A stretch of DNA of 64,000 nt from an uncultured Acetatifactor sp. (GTDB lineage Bacteria; Bacillota; Clostridia; Lachnospirales; Lachnospiraceae). Under the pieces are notes generated by a model, which was not told the origin of the DNA, searched no databases, and worked only from the letters and a program-made list of their open reading frames with translations. Position numbers and translations under genes: made by a program. Position 1 is the first letter of the stretch. The number at the start of each line of letters is the position of its first letter. Of the stretch, positions 35,626 through 43,298 are shown one piece after another. The DNA is taken from contig CANQWM010000004.1 of the NCBI GenBank assembly GCA_947627535.1, positions 85,623 through 149,622 of the forward strand, in the 5' to 3' direction.

Positions 35626-35842
35626 GGTCTTCTCCTTTTATTCTCATTTTCTTCAGGCGCGCTCCCGATAGCAATACTATACAGGATTCCGGTTTATGAA
35701 AAAAGAGAAAAAATGAGTATACTCTGATTTTACCCCAAACCACGTCCAGAGGACCTGTCTGCGCTCATCCGCGCTGACTATTTTTGGCCCGTTTGATTCG
35801 GTATCGCAAATCCGCTCCGCGCTTTCAGCCCTTTCCGGATTC

Positions 35843-35917
35843 ACGTTTTGCGGCATACTTGCGGAAGCATTTTTCACGTTTTGCAATGGAATTGTGCCAT
35901 ATTTTCGCACGTTATGC
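35843..35917. repeat. Three 33-bp spaced repeats behind a strong promoter
   Basis: ACGTTTTGC at 35843 and 35876 and ACGTTATGC at 35909 are exactly 33 bp apart, within three degenerate 33-bp units. Read on the minus strand they would encode 11-residue repeats beginning Asn-Val and ending Pro-Gln, but the only start would be a TTG inside the promoter, so translation is doubtful. The rest of the 35626-35963 gap holds no supported gene. Confidence 0.6.
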
Positions 35918-35918
35918 A

Positions 35919-35946
35919 ATTATACAATTTTCAAAGTCTTTTACAA
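35919..35946 (-). promoter_or_regulatory. Promoter driving the 33-bp repeat transcript
   Basis: TTGTAA (35946-35941), 16-bp spacer, perfect TATAAT (35924-35919) on the minus strand. Transcription would start at about 35912 and run through the repeats away from the AlbA_2 gene and toward the kinase-like gene at 35625, for which it could also be the promoter. Confidence 0.55.
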
Positions 35947-35963
35947 TCTTTAAACATACACAC

Positions 35964-37298
35964 TTATTTCAGCACTTCCCATTTGGCTTCACGCTTCGAT
36001 CCGACTCTGCGGATATATCCCTTTTCTCTCAATGAATCCAACGCTCTCTGCACTGTCCTGACAGTTTTTGATATTTTTTCTGCAATTTCATTCCTTGAAG
36101 AATCTGGTTTTTGTCTTAAAATAGCAAGCACCGACATTTCTGTTCCATTCAAAGTGACATCTAAAGTGACATTGTAAATGTCACTTTTATACTGAGGTCT
36201 GTATAGGATGAACTTAAATCCATGTTCCAGCATTTCGTAGGAATATCGAATTTCTGCATCTCTGCACAAACTGTCCACTCTTTTAAATCCACTGCCAAAT
36301 TGTTCAATAGATTTATTTAAATATAAAATTTTTGAAATTATGGCATTCCGTATTGCGGATTCTTTGTTTCCTTTTATGTATTCCTCCGGTTTGTAATTGC
36401 TCGCATATTCCCCGGGACTATAAAATGTTATCATTCCCGGATGGATGCATATCTCATGATTTGTATGTTCATTATAAACTGCGTGAGCAAAGCTGTTAGA
36501 AAGCACCTCTCTGATCACGGCAACCGGAATTTCCGGAATCTCTTCTCTTTGGGTTCCGATTATTTCACTCCTCCATTTCATATTCTGAAGGACATAATTT
36601 TCAGCAATATCAAGTAAATTATAAATATTGTCCTCAAAATGCTTCATATCAATAAATGTAAGCTTTTCATCTGTAGCGAATACAGCAGCTTTTAGTGTAA
36701 CCGGCTGAGTATTGCCAAATAAATATTCTCCGGCATGGTTTAGGTTATCTCCATTAAGCAGGCCATACCTTTTGAGAATCATCGGGCAGGTATATCTTCC
36801 ATCCGGCATACGTCCCGCTAAAACCGCTTTTTGCCAAAAGGATTTTACGGCAGTCCTGTCAATCTGTTTTACAGTGGCTGAAGATGCAGTTTTCTCCCAT
36901 TTTTCTTTATACTCATTTGATACAAAAAAATTCTTTAGTTCTTCCGGTGTAACCTCACGGTCTTCGTCCGCCGTTCTTAAATAATAACGTCCTGCTGCGG
37001 AATATGGCGTATTATCTCCATTAAATTCAACCTTGATCAGATGTTTTCCACACATCTCTACTTCTTCAACAACAGGATATATCTGTGGTCTTATATTTTC
37101 ATAAACAGTCCTTGAAACATCACGAAGCGATGACTCTGAAACATCTTGGCCACAGACATCGCCGTTTGGCTTCACGCCAAAATAAAGCGTTCCCACCCCA
37201 TGTTTATTTAAAATGGAGGATATAGAGATCATTGCTTCTTTCATTTCTCCGGTTGTTTTTTTAAATTCAAGCGTTTCTGTTTCTTTCCCCAAATTCAT
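35964..37298 (-). CDS. AlbA_2/Schlafen-type ATP-binding transcription regulator
   Basis: A 444-residue regulator. Residues 1-130 form the AlbA_2 (Schlafen-like) domain: ETETLEFKKTTGEMKEAM at the start, GVGTLYFGVKPNGDVCGQD in the middle. A GHKL-type ATPase region follows (IREVLSNSFAHAVYNEHTN and IEQFGSGFKRVD), and the last 70 residues form a winged helix (SRNEIAEKISKTVRTVQRAL). Such proteins act as DNA-binding regulators, often near mobile or defence genes. ATG 37298 follows AGAGGT; 19 upstream codons overlap the promoter. A palindrome like the one at its promoter recurs inside the gene at 36165-36185. Confidence 0.82.
   Translation of the reverse strand: MNLGKETETLEFKKTTGEMKEAMISISSILNKHGVGTLYFGVKPNGDVCGQDVSESSLRDVSRTVYENIRPQIYPVVEEVEMCGKHLIKVEFNGDNTPYSAAGRYYLRTADEDREVTPEELKNFFVSNEYKEKWEKTASSATVKQIDRTAVKSFWQKAVLAGRMPDGRYTCPMILKRYGLLNGDNLNHAGEYLFGNTQPVTLKAAVFATDEKLTFIDMKHFEDNIYNLLDIAENYVLQNMKWRSEIIGTQREEIPEIPVAVIREVLSNSFAHAVYNEHTNHEICIHPGMITFYSPGEYASNYKPEEYIKGNKESAIRNAIISKILYLNKSIEQFGSGFKRVDSLCRDAEIRYSYEMLEHGFKFILYRPQYKSDIYNVTLDVTLNGTEMSVLAILRQKPDSSRNEIAEKISKTVRTVQRALDSLREKGYIRRVGSKREAKWEVLK
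36165..36185. promoter_or_regulatory. Internal palindrome matching the AlbA_2 promoter motif
   Basis: AGTGACATT-GTA-AATGTCACT has perfect 9-bp arms and lies within the AlbA_2 coding region. The AlbA_2 promoter contains the related AGTGACATTTTTGTCATT at 37339-37356. Two similar dyads may be operator sites for the gene's own product. This is inference. Confidence 0.4.
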
Positions 37299-37326
37299 CT
37301 GTGTACCTCTTTTTCTAAGTGACTTT

Positions 37327-37355
37327 ATTATACTATGAAGTGACATTTTTGTCAT
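37327..37355 (-). promoter_or_regulatory. AlbA_2 gene promoter with overlapping dyad
   Basis: ATGACA (37355-37350), 17-bp spacer, TATAAT (37332-37327) on the minus strand. The dyad AGTGACATTTTTGTCATT (37339-37356) overlaps the -35 region and spacer, as expected for an autorepressor. Confidence 0.6.
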
Positions 37356-37465
37356 TAAAAATTTTCACTCACAAAATATTTCTTTGTCACAAAACAAACA
37401 ACAGCTCTCCGAAAATAGAGAATTGCCATCATGGGATTGATTATTCCGAGGTAGTATTCTTGAAA

Positions 37466-38140
37466 CTATTCAATATATTTGATGATATCCAGTGGTTCTT
37501 CTGCCACAGAAAAATCAGCTATATTTTCACGCTTGTAGGGATGTTGATTCGTGTACCATTTTGCCTGAATTGCCTTCATTCCAACAGCTTTTGCTCCCGC
37601 AAGTTCATTGCTTCCTCCATCACCCACAAATACACACTCGTTGAAAGCAACTCCTAATCGCCTGGCGGCTTCTTCATAGATACAGGGATCCGGCTTCTTC
37701 ATATGTACTTCAAAAGATAATATTATTTCATCAAAATATTTTTATATTTCCGATTCTTTTAGTACTTTCACCTCGTCTGCAGAACAATTACTAACAATCG
37801 CAGTTTTTAACCCCATCGCTTTCAAATTCCTCAACAGCTGAAATATATCCGGAAGCACATATTCAAAGCATGCTGATTTTGTTTTTATTCTTTTATCAAC
37901 AACACTGGACAGCATCAAATTATCGATACATTTTCCACAGCTTTTACAAACATATAATATGGAATCTTCAAAGTTGATTTCTCCCACATATCGTTCCTGC
38001 TCTTTTTCATCCCAGTACATATCAAAAATTTCTCTTTCTACGCCTAAATCGGCGCTCATATCATTTTTAGTATACTTTTTATGACCCCATTCCGTAATTA
38101 GCGTTTCATACAGATCAAAAATAACCGCTTTGTGTTTCAT
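37466..38140 (-). pseudogene. HAD-family hydrolase broken by an in-frame stop
   Basis: The frame encodes a HAD hydrolase: IFDLYETLI at residue 7 (motif I), KTAIVSNCSADE (motif II) and, after the break, KKPDPCIYEEAARRLG and FVGDGGSNELAGAK (motifs III and IV). A TAA at 37744-37742 interrupts it between the two halves without a frame change, so one substitution would restore a protein of about 224 residues. GGGAGG precedes the ATG at 38140. In the HAD superfamily both halves are needed for activity. It lies in the AT-rich accessory zone. Confidence 0.85.
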
Positions 38141-38240
38141 ATATCCTCCCTGTTATGAAGTTACGATACCCTTCCTTTCGGATCTTCTGCATATAATTTC
38201 GCATATCCTGTTGCAACTTGTCAAAGGTTTTTAATCAAAA

Positions 38241-38279
38241 AAGACCATTCTACCGAATTATTTTCAGTAAAATGGTCTT
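38241..38279 (-). terminator. Strong terminator after the Rpn-family gene
   Basis: Outer 9-bp arms AAGACCATT / AATGGTCTT extend to about 16 paired positions with two G-U pairs, followed on the minus strand by TTTTTGATT. It lies 30 bp beyond the Rpn stop codon. Confidence 0.85.
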
Positions 38280-38309
38280 ATCCCTACCTCGCTATTTTAT
38301 TTGCGAATA

Positions 38310-39125
38310 TTATGCGCTTTTCTTCTCTGCAAGTTCCTTAATTTTCTCCAAAGATAACCCCGAATATTGCGCAATATCTTCAAAAGAAAGTTTGCCACCC
38401 TTAATCATCTCAAGAGCATTTTCAATCCTTGTAGCCAACTCGGTCTCGTCCCTCATTTTCTCCATAACCCGGCACATAACTTCCACCCCTTTCTCATCTT
38501 CTTTAAAGAACCGCATTTTCGCTGCTAATTGTGAAAAATACATATCGTCTGCTTTGATGCAGGAAAAGTCGTGCATCAGCTTTTCAAGTTGTGTTTTGTT
38601 CCCCTGCTTTGCCCCGTTCACATAAATAGTATGCGCACCGTCATTAACCGGAATGTACTCTCCATCAATCAAAATATATCTTTCTATCGGATAAATCGCT
38701 TTATCTTTTCCGATCACATCCGTTTCAGTAATAAAAATCACATAAGTTTCCGGCAATTCCTCTGGCTTCTGCCCCGGTTTTAGAATAGACGCATCTAAAA
38801 GGCTGCTGTTATATCTCGCTCTCTTAAATCCCGTCCCACGGTCATCACGCTGAATTTCAATATCCGCCTCGGCTCCGTTATCCTCTATTGCATGGACATC
38901 AAGCCTCGCGGAACGCCCATTCAGATTCTTCAACTCGTGCTGTGCATGGACACTTTGCACTTTTAATCCCGGCTTATCCAAAATAATCCGTAAAACAAAC
39001 TCTGTATCCTCAATATTATCTCTGAAAAAAGCAGACAAAAAATCATCGTCCATCAAGCGGAAGCCTCTTAGTCTCTGCAAATCCTGTTCATGCAGAACTG
39101 CACGCTGTTCTTCTGTCATAGACAA
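38310..39125 (-). CDS. Rpn-family recombination-promoting nuclease / putative transposase
   Basis: A 271-residue PD-(D/E)XK nuclease-like protein. The N-terminal half carries the family pattern DDDFLSAFF, then RSARLDVHAIEDNGAEADIEIQ with the catalytic Asp and Glu-x-Gln, then KRARYNSSLLDASIL. The C-terminus has the Rpn/PDDEXK_2 helical tail (IARIENALEMIKG-like, then FEDIAQYSGLSLEKIKELA). Rpn proteins are DNA nucleases that raise recombination frequency. The start is taken as the TTG at 39125 because GGAGG is 8 nt upstream; the ATG at 39119 is the alternative. A strong terminator follows. Confidence 0.82.
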   Translation of the reverse strand: MSMTEEQRAVLHEQDLQRLRGFRLMDDDFLSAFFRDNIEDTEFVLRIILDKPGLKVQSVHAQHELKNLNGRSARLDVHAIEDNGAEADIEIQRDDRGTGFKRARYNSSLLDASILKPGQKPEELPETYVIFITETDVIGKDKAIYPIERYILIDGEYIPVNDGAHTIYVNGAKQGNKTQLEKLMHDFSCIKADDMYFSQLAAKMRFFKEDEKGVEVMCRVMEKMRDETELATRIENALEMIKGGKLSFEDIAQYSGLSLEKIKELAEKKSA

Positions 39126-39297
39126 GAATACCACCTCCTTACAGCTCTTAAGAATATTATACAGAGAATATCCCCCTTTTTCAATCAAAATTATGTTGTT
39201 GATTATGCTACCTCGTTAACCTGCTCAAAGCGAGATAAGAAATAAGTTTGCACAATAAGGCAAAACTGGGCAAAAATAGCCTATAAGGAGAAACTTT

Positions 39298-39363
39298 ATG
39301 AAATTTACAAAAATCCCCTTGCGCAAGGTATTGCTTGTGACGCTGCGTAATGAAGTAGAATGA
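39298..39363 (+). other. Possible 21-codon leader peptide overlapping the merR promoter
   Basis: AAGGAG precedes an ATG at 39298 that opens a short basic peptide, MKFTKIPLRKVLLVTLRNEV plus Glu, ending with TGA at 39363. The frame runs across the -35, spacer and -10 of the MerR-type promoter. It may be a real leader peptide from an upstream start, a relic of a longer gene, or chance. Confidence 0.3.
39331..39361 (+). promoter_or_regulatory. MerR-type promoter with 19-bp spacer and dyad
   Basis: TTGCTT (39331-39336), 19-bp spacer, TAGAAT (39356-39361). The spacer contains ACGC-T-GCGT. A 19-bp spacer with a central dyad is the hallmark of MerR-activated promoters, and the next gene encodes a MerR protein, so autoregulation of the whole merR-ABC unit is likely. 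Confidence 0.75.
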
Positions 39364-39385
39364 AGGGCGAAAGGAGGTAAAAGCT

Positions 39386-40105
39386 ATGTCAAAATACACG
39401 ACAGGAGAAATGGCGAAGCTCTGCGGCGTATCTGTCCGAACCGTTCAGTATTACGATACCCGCGGTATATTGACGCCCAGCGAACTCTCCGAGGGAGGCA
39501 GACGGCTTTATTCGGAAGATGACCTCAAGCGAATGAAGATCATCTGCTTTCTCCGTGACGCCGGGCTCTCCATAAACAGCATTGGAGAACTGCTCAGCGA
39601 GGCCGATCCCGGAAATGTGATCTCTGTTCTTTTGGAGCAGCAGGAGCAGGCACTTTCTGAGGAAATCAAAGAACGGCAGTCGAAGCTCGAAGTGCTTAGC
39701 GGGATCCGGCGGGCGTTAAAAAGTGTTTCCAATTTTTCCATCGAATCTATCGGTGATATAGCTTATCAGTTGGAAAACAAAAAGGAAATGAAACGCTTTC
39801 ATGCTATCCTGTTAATCACAGGAATCCCCTTTAGTATCTTTCAGTGGGGCTCGATCATCCTCTGGATCATGACGGGGATATGGTGGCCTTTCGTCCTCTA
39901 TGGTCTGTTGGTCATTCCCTATGGGATCTGGGTGACAAGGTACTATTTTTCAAGGGTAGCATATATCTGTCCCCAGTGTCACGAGGTATTTAAACCCAAT
40001 TTGAAAGAGGCGTTTTGGGCGAGACATACCCCAACCCTGAGAAAGCTCACCTGCACGCACTGTGGGTATAAGGGCTTCTGTGTAGAAACTTTTAGAAAGG
40101 ATTAA
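39386..40105 (+). CDS. MerR-family regulator with membrane segment and zinc ribbon
   Basis: A 239-residue protein. Residues 1-70 are a MerR winged helix (TTGEMAKLCGVSVRTVQYYD, then RRLYSEDDLKRMKIICFLRDAG), followed by the antiparallel dimerisation helix. Unusually, residues 140-185 hold two hydrophobic segments (AILLITGIPFSIFQW, ILWIMTGIWWPFVLYGLL), then a CPQCHEVF...CTHCGYKG zinc ribbon at the end. This suggests a membrane-tethered regulator that senses envelope or metal stress. GGAGG lies 10 nt before ATG 39386. It heads a unit with a PLDc_N protein and an ABC exporter. Confidence 0.87.
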   Translation: MSKYTTGEMAKLCGVSVRTVQYYDTRGILTPSELSEGGRRLYSEDDLKRMKIICFLRDAGLSINSIGELLSEADPGNVISVLLEQQEQALSEEIKERQSKLEVLSGIRRALKSVSNFSIESIGDIAYQLENKKEMKRFHAILLITGIPFSIFQWGSIILWIMTGIWWPFVLYGLLVIPYGIWVTRYYFSRVAYICPQCHEVFKPNLKEAFWARHTPTLRKLTCTHCGYKGFCVETFRKD

Positions 40106-40112
40106 AAATAAA

Positions 40113-40316
40113 ATGGAAAAAATTATAGAATTTCTCCCTTTCATCATCCCGCTTGCAATCGTGCAGTTTGCCCTTCTTTGTTACACGCTGTACCATATTC
40201 TGACCCACAAAACATACAAAAGAGGAACCCGCACTTTATGGCTTGTGGTGGCAATCATCGGCATGGAGTTTATCGGCCCGATCCTGTACTTCCTGTTTGG
40301 AAAAGAGGACATTTAG
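40113..40316 (+). CDS. PLDc_N-domain small membrane protein
   Basis: A 67-residue protein with two transmembrane helices (residues 7-30 and 44-62) and the PLDc_N pattern: LWLVVAIIGMEFIGPILYFLFGK. This domain usually stands alone in Bacillota or precedes cardiolipin synthases. It is often located next to bacteriocin-immunity or antimicrobial-peptide ABC transporters. It lies 7 bp after merR and 1 bp before the ATPase gene, so it belongs to the same transcript. Its role is unknown; it may help the exporter. Confidence 0.82.
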   Translation: MEKIIEFLPFIIPLAIVQFALLCYTLYHILTHKTYKRGTRTLWLVVAIIGMEFIGPILYFLFGKEDI

Positions 40317-40317
40317 C

Positions 40318-41214
40318 ATGGAAATACTGGCAATACGGGATTTGAAAAAGAGTTTTGGCAGTAAAGAAGTACTGCGCGGGCTTGACCTGTCCGTGCCGGA
40401 GCATAGTATCTTTGGTTTTATCGGCAGAAACGGCGCAGGGAAAACAACTACGATGAAAACGATCCTTGGGCTTCTGCAAACGGACAGCGGGCAGATTTAC
40501 GTTATGGGAGAAAAGGTGCATTTCGGGCAGACGCGCACAAACCGGCACATCGGCTATCTGCCCGATGTGCCAGAATATTATCCATATATGACGCCCCTTG
40601 AATATCTGCATTTTTGCGGAGAAATCAGCGGAATGGATAAAACTGATCTTGTGACGAGAAGTAATGAGCTGTTAGAGCTGGTAGGTCTTGGGCAGGAGCG
40701 GCACCGTATCAAAGGATTTTCAAGGGGCATGAAACAGCGGCTGGGGATTGCGCAGGCGCTGCTGAACCGACCAAAGCTTCTCATCTGCGATGAACCTACA
40801 TCAGCTCTTGATCCTGTCGGCCGCAAAGAAATACTGGATATACTTCTTGCGGCAAAGGAACAGACTACAATCCTTTTTTCCACGCACATTCTTTCCGATG
40901 TGGAGCGTATCTGCACCGAAGCCGCATTTCTGGACAATGGCAGAATCGCCATGCAGGGAACGATTGCAGAATTAAGAAGTATGCGGCCATCGGACGGATT
41001 TATCATCGAAACGGAGCAAAAAGAAACTGCCAGCACATTGATAAAAGCATTTGGCGACCTCAAGGCCACAGAACGAAATTCGCTTACTTTTCATGGAAGC
41101 AAGGAGCGTTTCTTTGACATTATGCGCTATATTGCCGAGAACAGAATACCTGTACAGAGGATCGAGCGAATCGAACCGACGCTTGAATCGCTTTTTTTGG
41201 AGGTGACGAAATGA
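40318..41214 (+). CDS. ABC transporter ATP-binding protein
   Basis: A 298-residue ATPase of the bacteriocin/lantibiotic-resistance exporter type. Walker A is GRNGAGKTT near residue 37, signature SRGMKQRLGIA near 135, Walker B LLICDEPTSALDP near 150, and the switch His in FSTHILSD. The C-terminal 80 residues match the extension seen in BcrA-like ATPases. It starts 1 bp after the PLDc_N gene and overlaps the permease start by 4 bp (ATGA), so the two subunits are made together. A longer upstream frame is not supported. The substrate is unknown. Confidence 0.93.
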   Translation: MEILAIRDLKKSFGSKEVLRGLDLSVPEHSIFGFIGRNGAGKTTTMKTILGLLQTDSGQIYVMGEKVHFGQTRTNRHIGYLPDVPEYYPYMTPLEYLHFCGEISGMDKTDLVTRSNELLELVGLGQERHRIKGFSRGMKQRLGIAQALLNRPKLLICDEPTSALDPVGRKEILDILLAAKEQTTILFSTHILSDVERICTEAAFLDNGRIAMQGTIAELRSMRPSDGFIIETEQKETASTLIKAFGDLKATERNSLTFHGSKERFFDIMRYIAENRIPVQRIERIEPTLESLFLEVTK

Positions 41215-41981
41215 AGACGCTGTTTGCGCTTATGAAAAAGGAATATCTGGAAACCGCACGGACGGGCAAGCTTATAATCCTTGTGCTGTTGTTTTCCCTG
41301 TTCGGCGTAATGAATCCTGCAATCGCAAAACTGACGCCGTGGATGATGGAAATGTTTTCTGACTCTTTAGCGGAAAGCGGATTGACCGTCACAAATGTTC
41401 AAGTGGATGCGTTTGCCTCATGGACGCAATTTTTTAAGAATATTCCGATGGCGTTGATCGCCTTTGTGCTGATTTTTAGCGACAGTTTTACAAAGGAATA
41501 CAAATCCGGGACATTACTGCTCGCACTCACAAAGGGTCTGTCAAGATATAAGGTCGTACTGGCGAAAACCGTACTGCTTTTATTCCTGTGGACATTGGGC
41601 TATGGACTTTGCTTTGCGGTTACCTGCGGCTATACTGCTTATTTTTGGGACAACGGACAGACAGATCATTTACTTTTGGCGGCAGCCATGTGGTGGTTGT
41701 TTGGCGTGTGGATCCTCAGCCTCATCGTCTTATTTTCGTCACTACTGCAAAATAATACCAGCGTTACCTTGTGTACCGGCGGAATGGCTGCGTTTGCTTA
41801 TCTGTTGAGCGTTATGCCAAAAGTAAAAACATATTCGCCCGTCCTGCTCATGAAAACTAATTTCCTGCTGTCCGGAGTGGAAGAAGCCGAAGCGTATATG
41901 GAAGCAATCGTTACAGCTGCCGTGTCCACAGTGATATTCATTACCATCAGCATTCTTAATATGAACAAAAGGCAAGTGTAA
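41211..41981 (+). CDS. ABC-2-type transporter permease
   Basis: A 256-residue integral membrane protein with six predicted helices (about residues 20-40, 72-92, 107-130, 142-168, 176-197, 230-250). It has the ABC-2 feature of a cytoplasmic N-terminus (LMKKEYLETARTGK) followed by a large first loop, and a DSFTKEYKSGTLLLALTKG segment typical of the family. It forms the channel for the ATPase upstream. The regulator, PLDc_N protein, ATPase and permease together look like a resistance or export module induced through MerR. Confidence 0.92.
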   Translation: MKTLFALMKKEYLETARTGKLIILVLLFSLFGVMNPAIAKLTPWMMEMFSDSLAESGLTVTNVQVDAFASWTQFFKNIPMALIAFVLIFSDSFTKEYKSGTLLLALTKGLSRYKVVLAKTVLLLFLWTLGYGLCFAVTCGYTAYFWDNGQTDHLLLAAAMWWLFGVWILSLIVLFSSLLQNNTSVTLCTGGMAAFAYLLSVMPKVKTYSPVLLMKTNFLLSGVEEAEAYMEAIVTAAVSTVIFITISILNMNKRQV

Positions 41982-41989
41982 CAGAGGAA

Positions 41990-42186
41990 AATTCGATCTG
42001 ACCCCGCAGAAAGAATACCAGCTTTGCGCCTATGACCGATATTTTGCGGGGATTTTGCAGAGGAGGAAGCCGAGATTACGCAGCTCTATAACCTGTTAAA
42101 AGGCACAGTGCTGTACCGCCGGACAAGCCTTTTTGAACTGCTAAAACGGTATTTGAAGGGGCGATCTTATGACCGTGAAAACAGAT
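41990..42186 (+). pseudogene. Possible gene remnant behind the permease
   Basis: An open segment, in two frames, reads like a protein end: FDLTPQKEYQLCAYDRYFAG, then after a frame change EEEAEITQLYNLLKG, LYRRTSLFELLKRYL and a stop. Codon use is natural but no start or family is recognised. It may be the relic of a gene that ended next to the ABC module, or chance. Confidence 0.3.
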
Positions 42187-42212
42187 AATCCCAGCGGCCA
42201 TGACAAACGCTT

Positions 42213-42947
42213 CTATAGATTAGCTTTTCCTTTTGCTTCTTCGTACAACGCCAGAAATCTGCCACGGTCTTGCCGATACAGTTTTTCAAGCATATGTGGG
42301 AAGTTATCGTCTTGCCATTCGAGATCACGGAACACATTTGGAATGTAGTGGTACAGTTCCTCGGCAATCCGTTTTGCCTGCCCAATATCGTTTACGTCAC
42401 AATCCAGCATTCTTTCCCGCGTAAAGATAATCAGACGGGCATAATATGGCCCTCCCTTATAGCCTGTCTGGGCGCCAATCCACAGAATCCGATCACAGGG
42501 AATCGCCCTTATTTTTTCCATGCTGTATCCGATCAGCAGCAGGTAGGAGGGAGTCAGCAAAACCCGCGTGTCATGCTTTATGGGGGTATTATAATCCCGT
42601 GTCCCCTCATACAGAATTTTTCCCTCGGCCACTTCCCGGTTGATGATCTCCGCCGCCTTCTTGGGCGTCGTTTCCTCTAAAGGAAGCAGCAGATTTTTTC
42701 CATTTTTTGCTGGCCGCATGGTGAGGATCAGGGTTAGAAGGGTAGAAACCAGCATGATTCCCATTCCGCCAAGTAACACGGCGGCGATCAGTTTCGTCCT
42801 CTCATCGCTGAAATCAAAAAGTTCGTCGCCCACCCCAAAATAAATGATCGCAAAGGCTGCGATAAAAATTGCGATAAGAATCAACTGCAGCCGACGCAAT
42901 TTCTTATTTGCCGATATCGATTCTTTTTCCAAAAAATTTTGGGTCAT
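42213..42947 (-). CDS. Membrane protein of unknown function
   Basis: A 244-residue protein with two transmembrane helices near residues 20-42 (LQLILIAIFIAAFAIIYFGV) and 55-78, then a soluble domain of about 160 residues. The latter contains ALLTPSYLLLIGYS-like strands and a GGPYYARLIIFTRERMLDCDV segment that may form a PH-like beta fold, ending in a charged helix. I do not recognise the family. It faces the ABC permease tail-to-tail with 231 bp between. A MTQNFLEKES start is plausible. Confidence 0.6.
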   Translation of the reverse strand: MTQNFLEKESISANKKLRRLQLILIAIFIAAFAIIYFGVGDELFDFSDERTKLIAAVLLGGMGIMLVSTLLTLILTMRPAKNGKNLLLPLEETTPKKAAEIINREVAEGKILYEGTRDYNTPIKHDTRVLLTPSYLLLIGYSMEKIRAIPCDRILWIGAQTGYKGGPYYARLIIFTRERMLDCDVNDIGQAKRIAEELYHYIPNVFRDLEWQDDNFPHMLEKLYRQDRGRFLALYEEAKGKANL

Positions 42948-43033
42948 AAAAATTTCCCTTTCTGCCGGACGTCTATAACCTTTAGCTGTGCTGTTGTTCC
43001 TACATTAAGCTGTCGCTCTGTGCTATTCACCAG

Positions 43034-43113
43034 CCACTACTTCAAGTGGTGGTTTGATTTGGCCCCCCTAGGGGCCTTTATTACTTGCACGCCTGAAAGG
43101 CGGGTGCTGCAAG
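43034..43113. repeat. Cluster of stem-loops, possible IS200/IS605-type or MITE relic
   Basis: Three consecutive hairpins lie in this otherwise gene-free gap (42948-43298): CCACTAC/GTGGTGG at 43034-43052, GGCCCC/GGGGCC at 43061-43076 followed by TTTATTACTT, and CTTGCA/TGCAAG with an inner CGCCT/AGGCG at 43084-43113. Dense subterminal hairpins are typical of IS200/IS605 ends. No transposase is nearby. The second hairpin could also be a terminator on the plus strand. Confidence 0.4.
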
Positions 43114-43298
43114 CTTTGTTACTGGCCGCTGTTGAGTGCTTTTGCTTATTGAGTATTATTTATAATCTTGTCACGTCAAGCCTCTTCCCAAATGGTGCAG
43201 CAATGATGCAGCAAACCATGAAACAAATATGACCTAATATATATTCCAACACCTCATCCAATTCTCTTATAGAATATAATTTTTATAACATTAAAGCC

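Noticed and set aside
35677..35919. An 80-codon minus-strand frame with 11-residue repeats
   Set aside because: Its only start is a TTG inside the -10 region of the promoter at 35919-35946, so a protein from it is doubtful; the DNA repeat itself is reported.
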